The notes beneath the pieces are model-generated. The model had not been told where the DNA came from and made no database searches. It was given only the letters and a program-made list of their open reading frames with translations. A stretch of 7,291 bases of DNA. Origin: an uncultured Verrucomicrobiota bacterium. Lineage in GTDB: Bacteria > Verrucomicrobiota > Verrucomicrobiia > Limisphaerales > SXTU01. Below, in pieces: positions 1-6,075 of this stretch. A program made the translations under genes and the position numbers. Position 1 is the stretch's first letter. Each line of letters starts with the position of its first letter. The stretch lies in assembly GCA_903863315.1 (NCBI GenBank), contig CAIPBN010000937.1, forward strand, positions 1 to 7,291, in the 5' to 3' direction.

Positions 1-1
1 C

Positions 2-259
2 CAATCTCTCTGGATGCAAGCTTTTCGCCGGGCTTCCGTCTGGCGTCGTGCCGCGATGGTCGGACTTCCGATAGGTTTATTGCAGGCCGTCATCAATCAG
101 GGCGACGTGTGGCTGCGCCACGAGCAGACAGCCGGCACCGTGGTCAAAACGCTCGTCTCCCCGCTGGTGACGTTCTCCGTGGCCCTCATCTCCGCCGCCG
201 GTGTGTGGGTGGAGCAGCAGCGGCGGTCACTCGCAGAATCCCAAACCTCGAAGTCATGA
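2..259 (+). CDS. nrtS: NrtS-like small nitrate/nitrite transporter, first copy (5' end outside window)
   Basis: A small integral membrane protein predicted to move nitrate or nitrite across the inner membrane. The visible part has two hydrophobic segments (roughly bases 53-97 and 146-214) joined by a short loop that carries LQAVINQGD, the motif I associate with the NrtS family (proteins of about 70-120 residues with two helices). The first in-window ATG is at base 14, but the paralogue downstream aligns through residues encoded before it: LWMQAF here matches LWAQAF there, with the methionine opposite an internal alanine. The true start is therefore probably upstream of the window and the gene is partial at its 5' end. 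Its TGA overlaps the next ATG (ATGA, 256-259), so translational coupling is likely. The family call rests on motif recall, length and topology. An unrelated small two-helix protein cannot be excluded, but the nitrate-transport neighbours support it. Confidence 0.72.
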   Translation, partial: QSLWMQAFRRASVWRRAAMVGLPIGLLQAVINQGDVWLRHEQTAGTVVKTLVSPLVTFSVALISAAGVWVEQQRRSLAESQTSKS

Positions 260-516
260 ACTCCGCTGCCAGCCGCCGCGCACTTTGGGCCCAAGCCTTC
301 CGCCAGCGGTCGGTCTGGATGCGCGCGCTCCGGTTGGGCCTGTCCGTCGGCTTTTTGCAGGCGGTGGTCAATCAGGGCGACCATTGGATGAGCGGCACCG
401 CGGACGGGACGGTTCTGCTCAAGAGCATCGTCTCCCCCCTGATTGGCTTCGCGCTCGTGCTGGTGTCCGCCGCCGAGACCTGGGTGCAGCGCGGCGAAGA
501 GCAGCTTCAGTCCTGA
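256..516 (+). CDS. nrtS: NrtS-like small nitrate/nitrite transporter, second copy
   Basis: An 86-residue paralogue of the preceding protein. It shares SVW.RA, LQAV[IV]NQGD, VSPL and SAA..WV at equivalent positions, roughly half identical by eye. Predicted topology is a basic N-terminus, helix 1 at about residues 24-39, the NQGD loop at 39-42, helix 2 at about 52-74, then a charged tail. In the described NrtS family, tandem copies can act together as a heteromeric nitrate channel or transporter of higher affinity than either alone (work on Synechococcus sp. PCC 7002, from memory). I chose the ATG at 256 because it overlaps the upstream stop and gives a protein collinear with the paralogue. An ATG at 109 in the same frame would add 49 residues that are only the shadow of the first gene. 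The nrtB-like permease starts 28 bp downstream, so cotranscription is likely. Confidence 0.75.
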   Translation: MNSAASRRALWAQAFRQRSVWMRALRLGLSVGFLQAVVNQGDHWMSGTADGTVLLKSIVSPLIGFALVLVSAAETWVQRGEEQLQS

Positions 517-544
517 CTAATTCACAACTGACGAATCTCCAACC

Positions 545-1330
545 ATGAAAGCATTCAAATTCGACTGGTTCATCCTCCCGCTCATCGGCATCGCCGTGGT
601 GCTGCTGATGTGGCAAATCTCCAGCAAGACGTGGGCGAAGGAACTGCCCACGCCGCACAAGACCTGGGAGGCCAGCAAGGACTACGTGCTCAAGCCGTTC
701 GAGAAGCGGGGCGAGATGGACCAGGGCATCCTGCGCTTCACCTGGTATTCGCTCATCCTCGTTGCCAAGGGCTACGCCATCGCGCTCATCATCGGCACAC
801 CGATTGGTTTCTGCCTCGGCCTGTCGAAGGCGTTCACCAAGACCTTTGACCCCATCATCCAAGTTTTGCGCCCCGTCTCGCCGCTGGCCTGGCTGCCGCT
901 GGGGTTGGTGTTGTTCCTCGGCGCGGGCAAGCAGGCCAGCGAGTTGGGCGCGCTCTTTACCATCGCGATTTGCGCGATGTGGCCCACGGTGCTGAACACC
1001 GCCGTCGGGGTGCGCGCCATCCCGCAGGATTATCTCAATGTCGCCAAGGTGCTGAAACTCTCGCGCTGGAAGACGCTCACCAAGGTGATGATTCCGGCCA
1101 CGATGCCCTACATGTTCACCGGCTTCCGCCTCAGCCTCGGCATCGCGTGGCTGGTCATCGTCGCCGCCGAGATGCTCACGGGCCGGCCCGGCGTGGGCGG
1201 TTTCCTCTGGCAGGAATACAACGCGTTGCTCTACGAGCACATCATCCTGTGCATCATCACGATTGGCGTCGTGGGCTTCGTCCTCGACCGGTTGATGAGC
1301 CTCGTGGAGTCGCGCTTCAAGACCGCCTGA
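545..1330 (+). CDS. nrtB: NrtB/CynB-like ABC transporter permease
   Basis: The inner-membrane permease of a nitrate/nitrite/cyanate-type ABC importer (BPD_transp_1 fold), 261 residues and close to the usual 250-290. A first helix at residues 8-24 is followed by a short periplasmic stretch (25-62). The remaining hydrophobic segments lie at about 66-92, 104-126, 134-153, 194-215 and 231-250. The cytoplasmic EAA-type coupling loop is at about 165-188 (NVAKVLKLSRWKT to VMIPATMP) and would dock on the ATPases. The block RLSLGIAWLVIVAAEMLTG (about 195-213) is very typical of the NrtB branch and separates it from sulfonate or taurine permeases. One permease gene with two different ATPase genes fits the NrtBCD/CynBD layout, with a permease homodimer. 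Nitrate, nitrite and cyanate transporters are close relatives, and sequence alone does not settle the substrate. The CBM48-like gene begins 4 bp after its stop. Confidence 0.9.
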   Translation: MKAFKFDWFILPLIGIAVVLLMWQISSKTWAKELPTPHKTWEASKDYVLKPFEKRGEMDQGILRFTWYSLILVAKGYAIALIIGTPIGFCLGLSKAFTKTFDPIIQVLRPVSPLAWLPLGLVLFLGAGKQASELGALFTIAICAMWPTVLNTAVGVRAIPQDYLNVAKVLKLSRWKTLTKVMIPATMPYMFTGFRLSLGIAWLVIVAAEMLTGRPGVGGFLWQEYNALLYEHIILCIITIGVVGFVLDRLMSLVESRFKTA

Positions 1331-1334
1331 ACCC

Positions 1335-1727
1335 ATGAAAAAGGACAAACCCTCCCCTCTCGCACCGCGCACCACGCGCACTTTTGCGAAGAAATCTGCC
1401 ACCGCGCTCAGCCAGGTTATGCGGGTGCTAAAAAAGCCGCTCGCCGCCGGGAAGCCCGCTGCGCCCAAGCTGGCCCCGGTGGCGCTCAAGCTGCGTGCGC
1501 CCGCCGCCAAGCAGGTCTTCGTCGCCGGGTCGTTCAACGGCTGGCAAGTCGGTGCGACGCCGCTGCGCTTGGCCAAGGGTGGGGAGTGGCAGGGGCAGTT
1601 GAAGCTCACGCCGGGCCGCTACGAATACCTCTTCATCGTGGACGGCACCTGGCTGCCCGACCCCGCCGCGCCCGAGGCCGCGCCGAACCCGTTCGGTGGC
1701 TGGAACTCCGTTTTGTCGGTGAACTGA
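1335..1727 (+). CDS. Small protein with AMPK/CBM48-like glycogen-binding domain
   Basis: A 130-residue protein with two parts. Residues 1-50 are rich in Lys, Arg, Ala and Pro and look disordered; there is no signal peptide. Residues about 50-130 form an early-set beta domain of the AMPK-beta/CBM48 type: VFVAGSFNGW at 61-70, GEWQGQLKL at 83-91, PGRYEYLFIVDGTW at 93-106 and a closing NPFGGWNSVLSVN. Trp70 and Trp106 sit where the two sugar-stacking tryptophans lie in AMPK-beta glycogen-binding domains. There is no catalytic domain. In other bacteria such modules bind alpha-glucans or serve as protein-interaction domains. Its position 4 bp after the permease and ahead of the ATPases makes it operonic, but a role in nitrogen uptake is not established. 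It could be a carbon-store sensor or scaffold, or an unrelated passenger gene. The domain call is strong and the function unknown. Confidence 0.82.
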   Translation: MKKDKPSPLAPRTTRTFAKKSATALSQVMRVLKKPLAAGKPAAPKLAPVALKLRAPAAKQVFVAGSFNGWQVGATPLRLAKGGEWQGQLKLTPGRYEYLFIVDGTWLPDPAAPEAAPNPFGGWNSVLSVN

Positions 1728-1749
1728 ATCGGAACATGAAATTGCAACC

Positions 1750-1868
1750 GCTTCACGCAAAGGCACAGAGTGAGCTAAGGAGGAACGGGATTTCTTCCCG
1801 CATATCGGACACGCAATCCCCCGTCCGCTTCCCACATCACTGCGCGCTTGGCGGCCTTTGCGTGAAGC
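1750..1868. repeat. 119-bp intergenic element with perfect 15-bp terminal inverted repeats
   Basis: The gap between the CBM48-like gene and the first ATPase gene is nearly filled by an element whose ends, gcttcacgcaaaggc (1750-1764) and gcctttgcgtgaagc (1854-1868), are exact reverse complements. A smaller hairpin, cggga-tttct-tcccg, lies inside at 1786-1800. A strong Shine-Dalgarno-like taaggagga (about 1776-1784) has no start codon at a useful distance, so it does not serve a gene. Ends of the form ttcacgcaaaggc resemble a dispersed repeat I recall from many environmental bacterial genomes. It may be a miniature mobile element or REP-like sequence that entered the operon. It could also work as an RNA structure between the permease and ATPase genes. 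Confidence 0.7.
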
Positions 1869-1880
1869 CCCTTTCCTGAC

Positions 1881-2795
1881 ATGCCCTATCTCGAACTCAA
1901 ATCAGTCTCCAAAGGCTACGGCTCGAACGGCTCCCGCACCGAGGTGCTGCGCGACGTGAACCTGTCCATTGAGCAGGGTGAGTTCGTGGCCATCGTGGGC
2001 TACTCCGGTGCCGGCAAGACGACGCTCATGTCCATTCTGGCCGGTTTGATCCGGCCCGACACCGGGAGTGTCACGCTCGAAGGCCGCGAGATGAGCGGGC
2101 CGGGGCCGGACCGCGGGCTGGTGTTCCAGAATTACTCGCTGCTGCCGTGGCTCACCGTGGCCGAAAACGTGCGGCTCGCGGTCGATCAGGTCTTCCCGGA
2201 AAAAACCGAGGCCGGGCGTGCCGCGCACGCCACCGAGTTCATTGAGATGGTCAACCTCGCCCCTGCCCGTGACAAACGCCCGCACGAGCTGTCCGGTGGC
2301 ATGCGCCAGCGCGTGAGCGTGGCCCGCACGCTGGCAATGAACCCGAAGGTGCTTTTGCTCGATGAGCCGCTGAGCGCACTCGATGCACTGACCCGCGCGA
2401 ATTTGCAGGACGAAATCGCCCGCATCCGCGCCCAGCAAAAGCAGACAGTCGTGCTCATCACCAACGACCCGGACGAGGCCATCCTGCTGGCGGATCGCGT
2501 GGTGCCGCTCACGGCCGGGCCGAACGCGACGCTGGGCGAGTCCTTCATCGTGGACCTGCCACATCCGCGCGACCGCAAGGCGCTCAATCACAGCCCGCGC
2601 TTTCGCGAGCTTCGGCGCGACATTTCCGAGTATCTCCTGCGCTCCCGCCAGGATCGCCACGCGACCGTCACGCGTAAGCTCATCCTGCCGGACATTGATC
2701 CCGAGGATTTGAGCGTCCCGCGCAACATGCTGGGCCGCACGCGCCCGTTGCGCTCGTCCGAAGCCCGGGAAGCCACCGTCGAAGTTTCCTCCTGA
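1881..2795 (+). CDS. Nitrate/cyanate-type ABC transporter ATPase, Asn in place of the switch His
   Basis: A 304-residue cytoplasmic ABC ATPase that would power the NrtB-like permease. Motifs: Walker A GYSGAGKT at 40-47, Q-loop Gln83, signature LSGGM at 137-141, Walker B VLLLDE at 157-162 with catalytic Glu162, D-loop SALD at 165-168. The H-loop position reads ITNDPDEA with Asn195 (codon 2463-2465) where most ABC ATPases have the switch histidine. I have a partial memory of TND in some nitrate-type ATPases, so this may be a lineage trait. A C-terminal extension of about 50 residues (250-304) shows no recognised domain. The NrtA-like C-terminal domain of cyanobacterial NrtC is absent, so it is closer to NrtD/CynD in layout. 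The next ATPase gene starts 1 bp after its stop, which argues for coupled translation and a heterodimer. The start was chosen because EL.SVSKGYG follows at the family's usual position. Confidence 0.88.
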   Translation: MPYLELKSVSKGYGSNGSRTEVLRDVNLSIEQGEFVAIVGYSGAGKTTLMSILAGLIRPDTGSVTLEGREMSGPGPDRGLVFQNYSLLPWLTVAENVRLAVDQVFPEKTEAGRAAHATEFIEMVNLAPARDKRPHELSGGMRQRVSVARTLAMNPKVLLLDEPLSALDALTRANLQDEIARIRAQQKQTVVLITNDPDEAILLADRVVPLTAGPNATLGESFIVDLPHPRDRKALNHSPRFRELRRDISEYLLRSRQDRHATVTRKLILPDIDPEDLSVPRNMLGRTRPLRSSEAREATVEVSS

Positions 2796-2796
2796 C

Positions 2797-3687
2797 ATGA
2801 GCCACCACGTCGATTTATCCCAACTCTCGAAAGTTTACTCCACGCCCAAGGGGCCGGCGGTGATCGTGAAGGACTTCAACCTGCGCATCGCCAAGGGGGA
2901 GTTCGTCACCCTCATCGGCCACTCCGGCTGCGGCAAGTCCACCGTGCTCTCCATGCTGGCCGGGCTCAACGAGATCACCGAGGGCGTCATCATCCTCGCC
3001 GGCAAGGAGCTGGTGGGGGCCGGTCCGGATCGTGGGGTCGTGTTTCAGTCCCCGTCCTTGCTCCCGTGGTATACGGCCTTCGAGAACGTGATGCTGGGGG
3101 TGGAGCAGGTGTTCTTCACCGCCAGCGCCGAGGAGCGCCGGGAGATTGTGGAGTATTACCTCACCGTGGTGGGCCTGGGTGACTCCATGCACAAGCGGCC
3201 CGCCGAGCTTTCCCAAGGCATGCGGCAACGCGTCGGTATCGCCCGCGCCTTCGCGCTCAAGCCCAAGATGCTCCTGCTTGACGAGCCGTTCGGCATGCTC
3301 GATTCGCTCACGCGCTACGAGTTGCAGGGCGTCCTGCTCAAGCTCTGGCGCGAGAACCGCATCACCACCCTCATGGTCACGCACGACGTGGACGAGGCGC
3401 TCTACCTCAGCGACCGCGTGGTCTGCATGACGGACGGTCCCGAGGCCGAGGTCGGTGACATCATCCCCGTGGCCTTCCCGCGCCCGCGCGAGCGCCAGGC
3501 CGTGATGGATCACCCCGATTATTATCCGCTGCGCGAACGCCTCATCGAGTTTCTCGAGGTTCACGCGCACAAGAAGAAGCCCGCCGCCCCGGTCACGCCG
3601 GCGGCTCCCGCCGCTCCGGTTGCTCCGCTGGTGGAGGCGGCCCCGGCTCCCTCGCCCCGCAACGACGCCATGCTCGTAACCGCCTGA
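2797..3687 (+). CDS. nrtD: NrtD/CynD-like ABC transporter ATPase with LSQGM signature
   Basis: A 296-residue cytoplasmic ABC ATPase, the likely partner of the preceding one. Motifs: Walker A GHSGCGKS at 41-48, Q-loop Gln84, signature LSQGM at 138-142 (Gln140 replaces the usual first glycine), Walker B MLLLDE at 158-163 with Glu163, D-loop GMLD at 166-169, and a normal H-loop THD with His196. The run DEPFGMLDSLTR and THDVDEALYLSDRV is typical of the nitrate/sulfonate/taurine ATPase group, NrtD branch. The last 35 or so residues (from about 259) are a Lys then Pro/Ala-rich tail that looks disordered and is longer than usual. Cyanase begins 7 bp after the stop. Substrate (nitrate, nitrite or cyanate) cannot be fixed from this subunit. 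Confidence 0.9.
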   Translation: MSHHVDLSQLSKVYSTPKGPAVIVKDFNLRIAKGEFVTLIGHSGCGKSTVLSMLAGLNEITEGVIILAGKELVGAGPDRGVVFQSPSLLPWYTAFENVMLGVEQVFFTASAEERREIVEYYLTVVGLGDSMHKRPAELSQGMRQRVGIARAFALKPKMLLLDEPFGMLDSLTRYELQGVLLKLWRENRITTLMVTHDVDEALYLSDRVVCMTDGPEAEVGDIIPVAFPRPRERQAVMDHPDYYPLRERLIEFLEVHAHKKKPAAPVTPAAPAAPVAPLVEAAPAPSPRNDAMLVTA

Positions 3688-3694
3688 CCTGACT

Positions 3695-4138
3695 ATGACC
3701 AAGCCACAAATGGTCGAGACCATTCTCGCCGCGAAGCGGGCGAAGAAGAAAACCTGGGCCGCCATCGCCAAGGCCGCCGGCCTGTCGGAGGTTTACGTGA
3801 CCTCCGCGTGCCTGGGTGAGAATGCCCTCGGCCCGGTGGAAGCAAGGAAAGTCGCGAAGTTCCTCGGCCTCGGTTCCGGCATTGCCGCCGCGCTGACGGA
3901 GTTCGCCAACAAGGGTGAGACCGCGCCGACCGTGCCCAAGGAACCGCTCCAGTATCGCTTCCAGGAAATCATCTACGTCTATGGCCGCACAATGAAGGAA
4001 CTCATCGAGGAGAAGTTCGGCGCGGGCATCATGAGTGCCATTGACTTCACCATGGACATTGAGCGCGTGCCCGACCCGAAGGGCGACCGCGTGAAGCTCA
4101 CGTTGAACGGCAAATTTCTTCCCTATAAAAGCTGGTGA
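3695..4138 (+). CDS. cynS: Cyanase (cyanate hydratase)
   Basis: Catalyses bicarbonate-dependent breakdown of cyanate to ammonia and carbon dioxide in the cytoplasm, giving the cell a nitrogen source and removing a toxic anion. The protein has 147 residues, against 156 in E. coli. The N-terminal helical domain (about 1-75) has the helix-turn-helix-like fold of the family. The C-terminal domain (about 83-147) carries the catalytic triad: Arg88 and Glu91 in YRFQE, and Ser114 in GIMSAID, corresponding to E. coli Arg96, Glu99 and Ser122 with identical spacing. The end, DGK/NGKFLPYK, is also typical. Cyanases are homodecamers with active sites between dimers. It lies 7 bp after the second ATPase gene, so it is very likely cotranscribed with the transporter, which therefore may import cyanate as well as nitrate or nitrite. 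Confidence 0.96.
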   Translation: MTKPQMVETILAAKRAKKKTWAAIAKAAGLSEVYVTSACLGENALGPVEARKVAKFLGLGSGIAAALTEFANKGETAPTVPKEPLQYRFQEIIYVYGRTMKELIEEKFGAGIMSAIDFTMDIERVPDPKGDRVKLTLNGKFLPYKSW

Positions 4139-4144
4139 TACTTT

Positions 4145-4162
4145 CGGGCGCATTTCAGCCCG
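4145..4162 (+). other. Small hairpin between cynS and the porin gene
   Basis: The 5-bp arms cgggc (4145-4149) and gcccg (4158-4162) enclose an 8-nt loop, 6 bp after the cynS stop. No T-run follows, so it is not a convincing terminator. It could stabilise the cynS mRNA end or weakly attenuate reading into the porin gene, or it may be chance. Confidence 0.3.
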
Positions 4163-4199
4163 TATTCCGCAACCCCAATAGAATCGGATAATTGAAGGC

Positions 4200-5804
4200 A
4201 TGAACCCAACCCAGAAAAACCTTGCCGTCGGTGCGCTGCTGCTCGCCGCCACCCCTGCCCTCCACGCGCAATACACGCCGCCCCCACCCATGCAGCCTTT
4301 TCCCGGCTACTTGAACCAGGAACTGCGTGCGAAGGATCCCTACTGGTCCAACTGGGACTTCGGCGGCCAGTTCCGCAGCCGCTACGAGGTGCGTGACAAC
4401 GCGCTGGTGGCCCCGCCGTTCCATGACTTCAAGGCGGTCAGCGCCGGCGTGATCAACGGCCACGGCAATGACAATTCCTTCCTCGCCAACAAGCTGCTGC
4501 TCCGCGCCGGCTACACCGACAAGTGGTGGAACGCGATGATCGTGGGCCGCAGCAGCTTTGTCTCGGGTGACAATCGTGGTGCCGCCCCTAACATCAACGC
4601 CGGCTCCAGCCCGGATTCCGACGGTCCGGCCGAGTTGCATCAGGCCAACTTCACCATCGGCAACCACAAGGAGTTCCCGGTGTCAGTCAAGGTGGGCCGG
4701 CAGGAGCTGAGCTACGGTGACGAACGGCTGGTGGGCGCGTTTGCCTGGAACAACATCGGCCGTGTCTTCGACGGGGTGAAGGTCCGCTGGCAGCACGAGG
4801 CCTTTGTCGCGGAGGCGTTTGGCACCCGTCTGGTGGTGCCGGATGACAACGGCTTCAACATGCCGAGCGACTACGAGTCATTCTCCGGCGTGCACCTCAC
4901 CACCAAGCTGGTGCCCAAGCACACGGCCGAGCTGTATTTCTTCTCGCGCAACATCGGGCGCGCCAACCCCCGGCAGTTCGGCGGTGTGGCGGCGGTCGCC
5001 GGCAGTTCCTTCTCGCCCGCACCCTTCAACTTCTCCGGTCGCGACGTTTACACCGTCGGCACGCGCTGGAAGTCCAATCCCGGTGACTTCGGCAACTGGG
5101 ACTACAGCGCGGAATACAACTTCCAGTTCGGCAACTACATCAACGATCGGCCCGATGCCGGCGTGGCGCAAACCGTCGGTGCGGGCACGCAGGCCGGTAA
5201 TCCTGCCAATGGTTCGGCCACTGCGCCCCGGCTTGAGCACCTGGCGATGGCCTTCCATTCCATGGTGGGCTACACGTTCGCGGATGTTTATGCCACGCCC
5301 CGGGTCGCCTTGGAATACAACTACGCCTCGGGTGACTCGAACCCGACCGATGGCAACCACGGGACGTTCGACAACCTCTATCCCACGAACCACAAGTTCT
5401 ACGGCTATGGGGATTATGTTTCCTGGCAGAACCTGCACAACCTGCGCCTGAGCCTCAGCGCCAAGCCCACCCCGCGCTGGAGCGTTGCCGTGGAAGGCCA
5501 CTTGTTCTGGCTCGCGGACACCTCGGACGTTTACTACAACGTCGCCGGTATTCCCCGCGCCGGTATTCCCGGATCACTGGTCACACCCAACGTCGGTGCC
5601 GGCTATCGCGGCGTCCCTGGCTTCAGCAGCTCACTTGGAGCGGAAGTCAACGTGGTCAGCGGCTTTGCCTTGAACAAGGCGACCATGCTCGAGGCTGGCT
5701 ACTCGCACTACTTCGTCGGCAAGTATCAGGAGCAGTCGCTCCAGAACATCGGCGGAGCGAAGGATGCCGACTGGTTCTACGTTCAGGCGGTGGTGAACTT
5801 CTAA
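4200..5804 (+). CDS. Alginate-export-family outer membrane porin
   Basis: A 534-residue outer-membrane beta-barrel protein. A signal peptide with a short polar start and hydrophobic core ends at about residue 23 (LHA before Gln24), followed by a Pro-rich stretch. The mature part has alternating aromatic and polar strands and ends in Phe (VQAVVNF), as Bam-assembled barrels do. Family features are FGGQFRSRYE (about 54-63) and VGRQELSYGDERLVG (about 165-179) followed by FAWNNIGRVFDGVKV (about 181-195), which match the Alginate_exp family around AlgE. That family contains many porins unrelated to alginate, and no alginate genes are visible here. Placement 61 bp after cynS, before a terminator, suggests it ends the nitrogen operon and may be the outer-membrane channel for nitrate or cyanate; this is inference. 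GAAGG lies only 1 nt before the ATG, a poor spacing for ribosome binding. Confidence 0.85.
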   Translation: MNPTQKNLAVGALLLAATPALHAQYTPPPPMQPFPGYLNQELRAKDPYWSNWDFGGQFRSRYEVRDNALVAPPFHDFKAVSAGVINGHGNDNSFLANKLLLRAGYTDKWWNAMIVGRSSFVSGDNRGAAPNINAGSSPDSDGPAELHQANFTIGNHKEFPVSVKVGRQELSYGDERLVGAFAWNNIGRVFDGVKVRWQHEAFVAEAFGTRLVVPDDNGFNMPSDYESFSGVHLTTKLVPKHTAELYFFSRNIGRANPRQFGGVAAVAGSSFSPAPFNFSGRDVYTVGTRWKSNPGDFGNWDYSAEYNFQFGNYINDRPDAGVAQTVGAGTQAGNPANGSATAPRLEHLAMAFHSMVGYTFADVYATPRVALEYNYASGDSNPTDGNHGTFDNLYPTNHKFYGYGDYVSWQNLHNLRLSLSAKPTPRWSVAVEGHLFWLADTSDVYYNVAGIPRAGIPGSLVTPNVGAGYRGVPGFSSSLGAEVNVVSGFALNKATMLEAGYSHYFVGKYQEQSLQNIGGAKDADWFYVQAVVNF

Positions 5805-5825
5805 CTGATCCAAATTGTCCCTCAT

Positions 5826-5854
5826 GCGCGGGCCGCCTTGGCCCGCGCTTTTTT
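5826..5854 (+). terminator. Rho-independent terminator after the porin gene
   Basis: A perfect 9-bp GC-rich stem, gcgcgggcc (5826-5834) pairing with ggcccgcgc (5840-5848), has a 5-nt loop and is followed directly by six T (5849-5854). It starts 21 bp after the porin stop and should end the transport/cyanase/porin transcript, separating it from the redox gene downstream. Confidence 0.93.
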
Positions 5855-6028
5855 GTTCAAACTGGCCATTAACCTGCAACTCCAAGCTCAGGACGTAACC
5901 AGCCGCCCACATCACCAAGGCCCCACGCGGTCACTGCGCCATGCACCGCCGGGTATGAACGTGTCGTCTGCCGGCTCACGCATCCCAGAGACCGCGCTGG
6001 GTGCAGTCGGTGCCCAACTGCATTCATG
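5855..6028. other. Non-coding upstream region of the sigma-54 unit
   Basis: No gene is supported here. Short open frames have no family features. The stretch contains GCACC (5943-5947) and two GGTGC copies (6000-6004, 6009-6013), which are half-site-like for NtrC-type activators but are not arranged as the usual GCACC/GGTGC dyad with a 5-7 bp spacer. A 6-bp dyad, tgcagt (6002-6007) with actgca (6017-6022), overlaps them. At about 55-135 bp before the sigma-54 promoter, this is where an enhancer-binding site would be expected. Confidence 0.35.
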
Positions 6029-6072
6029 GCAGGGGTGAGAAATTTTCAAGCACCCTGCGTGGCAACCCCTGC
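6029..6072. promoter_or_regulatory. 8-bp inverted repeat just upstream of the -24 element
   Basis: The arms gcaggggt (6029-6036) and acccctgc (6065-6072) are exact reverse complements with a 28-bp spacer, ending 3 bp before the -24/-12 promoter. The spacer contains a near copy of one arm (caccctgc, about 6051-6058). It could be a looped operator or activator site, but spacing and length are not diagnostic. Confidence 0.35.
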
Positions 6073-6075
6073 TAG

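Noticed and set aside
419..1609. 396-codon minus-strand open frame opposite the permease
   Set aside because: His/Gly/Arg-rich composition without a recognisable fold; it spans three plausible plus-strand genes.
1586..1879. Possible small gene covering the intergenic gap before the first ATPase
   Set aside because: It overlaps the CBM48-like gene in another frame, shows no domain, and its second half is the inverted-repeat element.
1902..2798. 298-codon minus-strand open frame opposite the first ATPase
   Set aside because: Shadow of a gene with all ABC motifs on the plus strand.
2815..3771. 318-codon minus-strand open frame opposite the second ATPase
   Set aside because: It mirrors the ATPase gene and crosses into cynS; no motifs of its own.
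4179..4192. Possible -10 boxes (TAGAAT, GATAAT) before the porin gene
   Set aside because: No acceptable -35 hexamer lies 16-18 bp upstream, so a separate sigma-70 promoter is not supported.
5546..5572. Short direct repeat (gccggtattccc twice) in the porin gene
   Set aside because: It encodes a repeated AGIP loop in frame and is explained by coding sequence; no sign of a mobile element.
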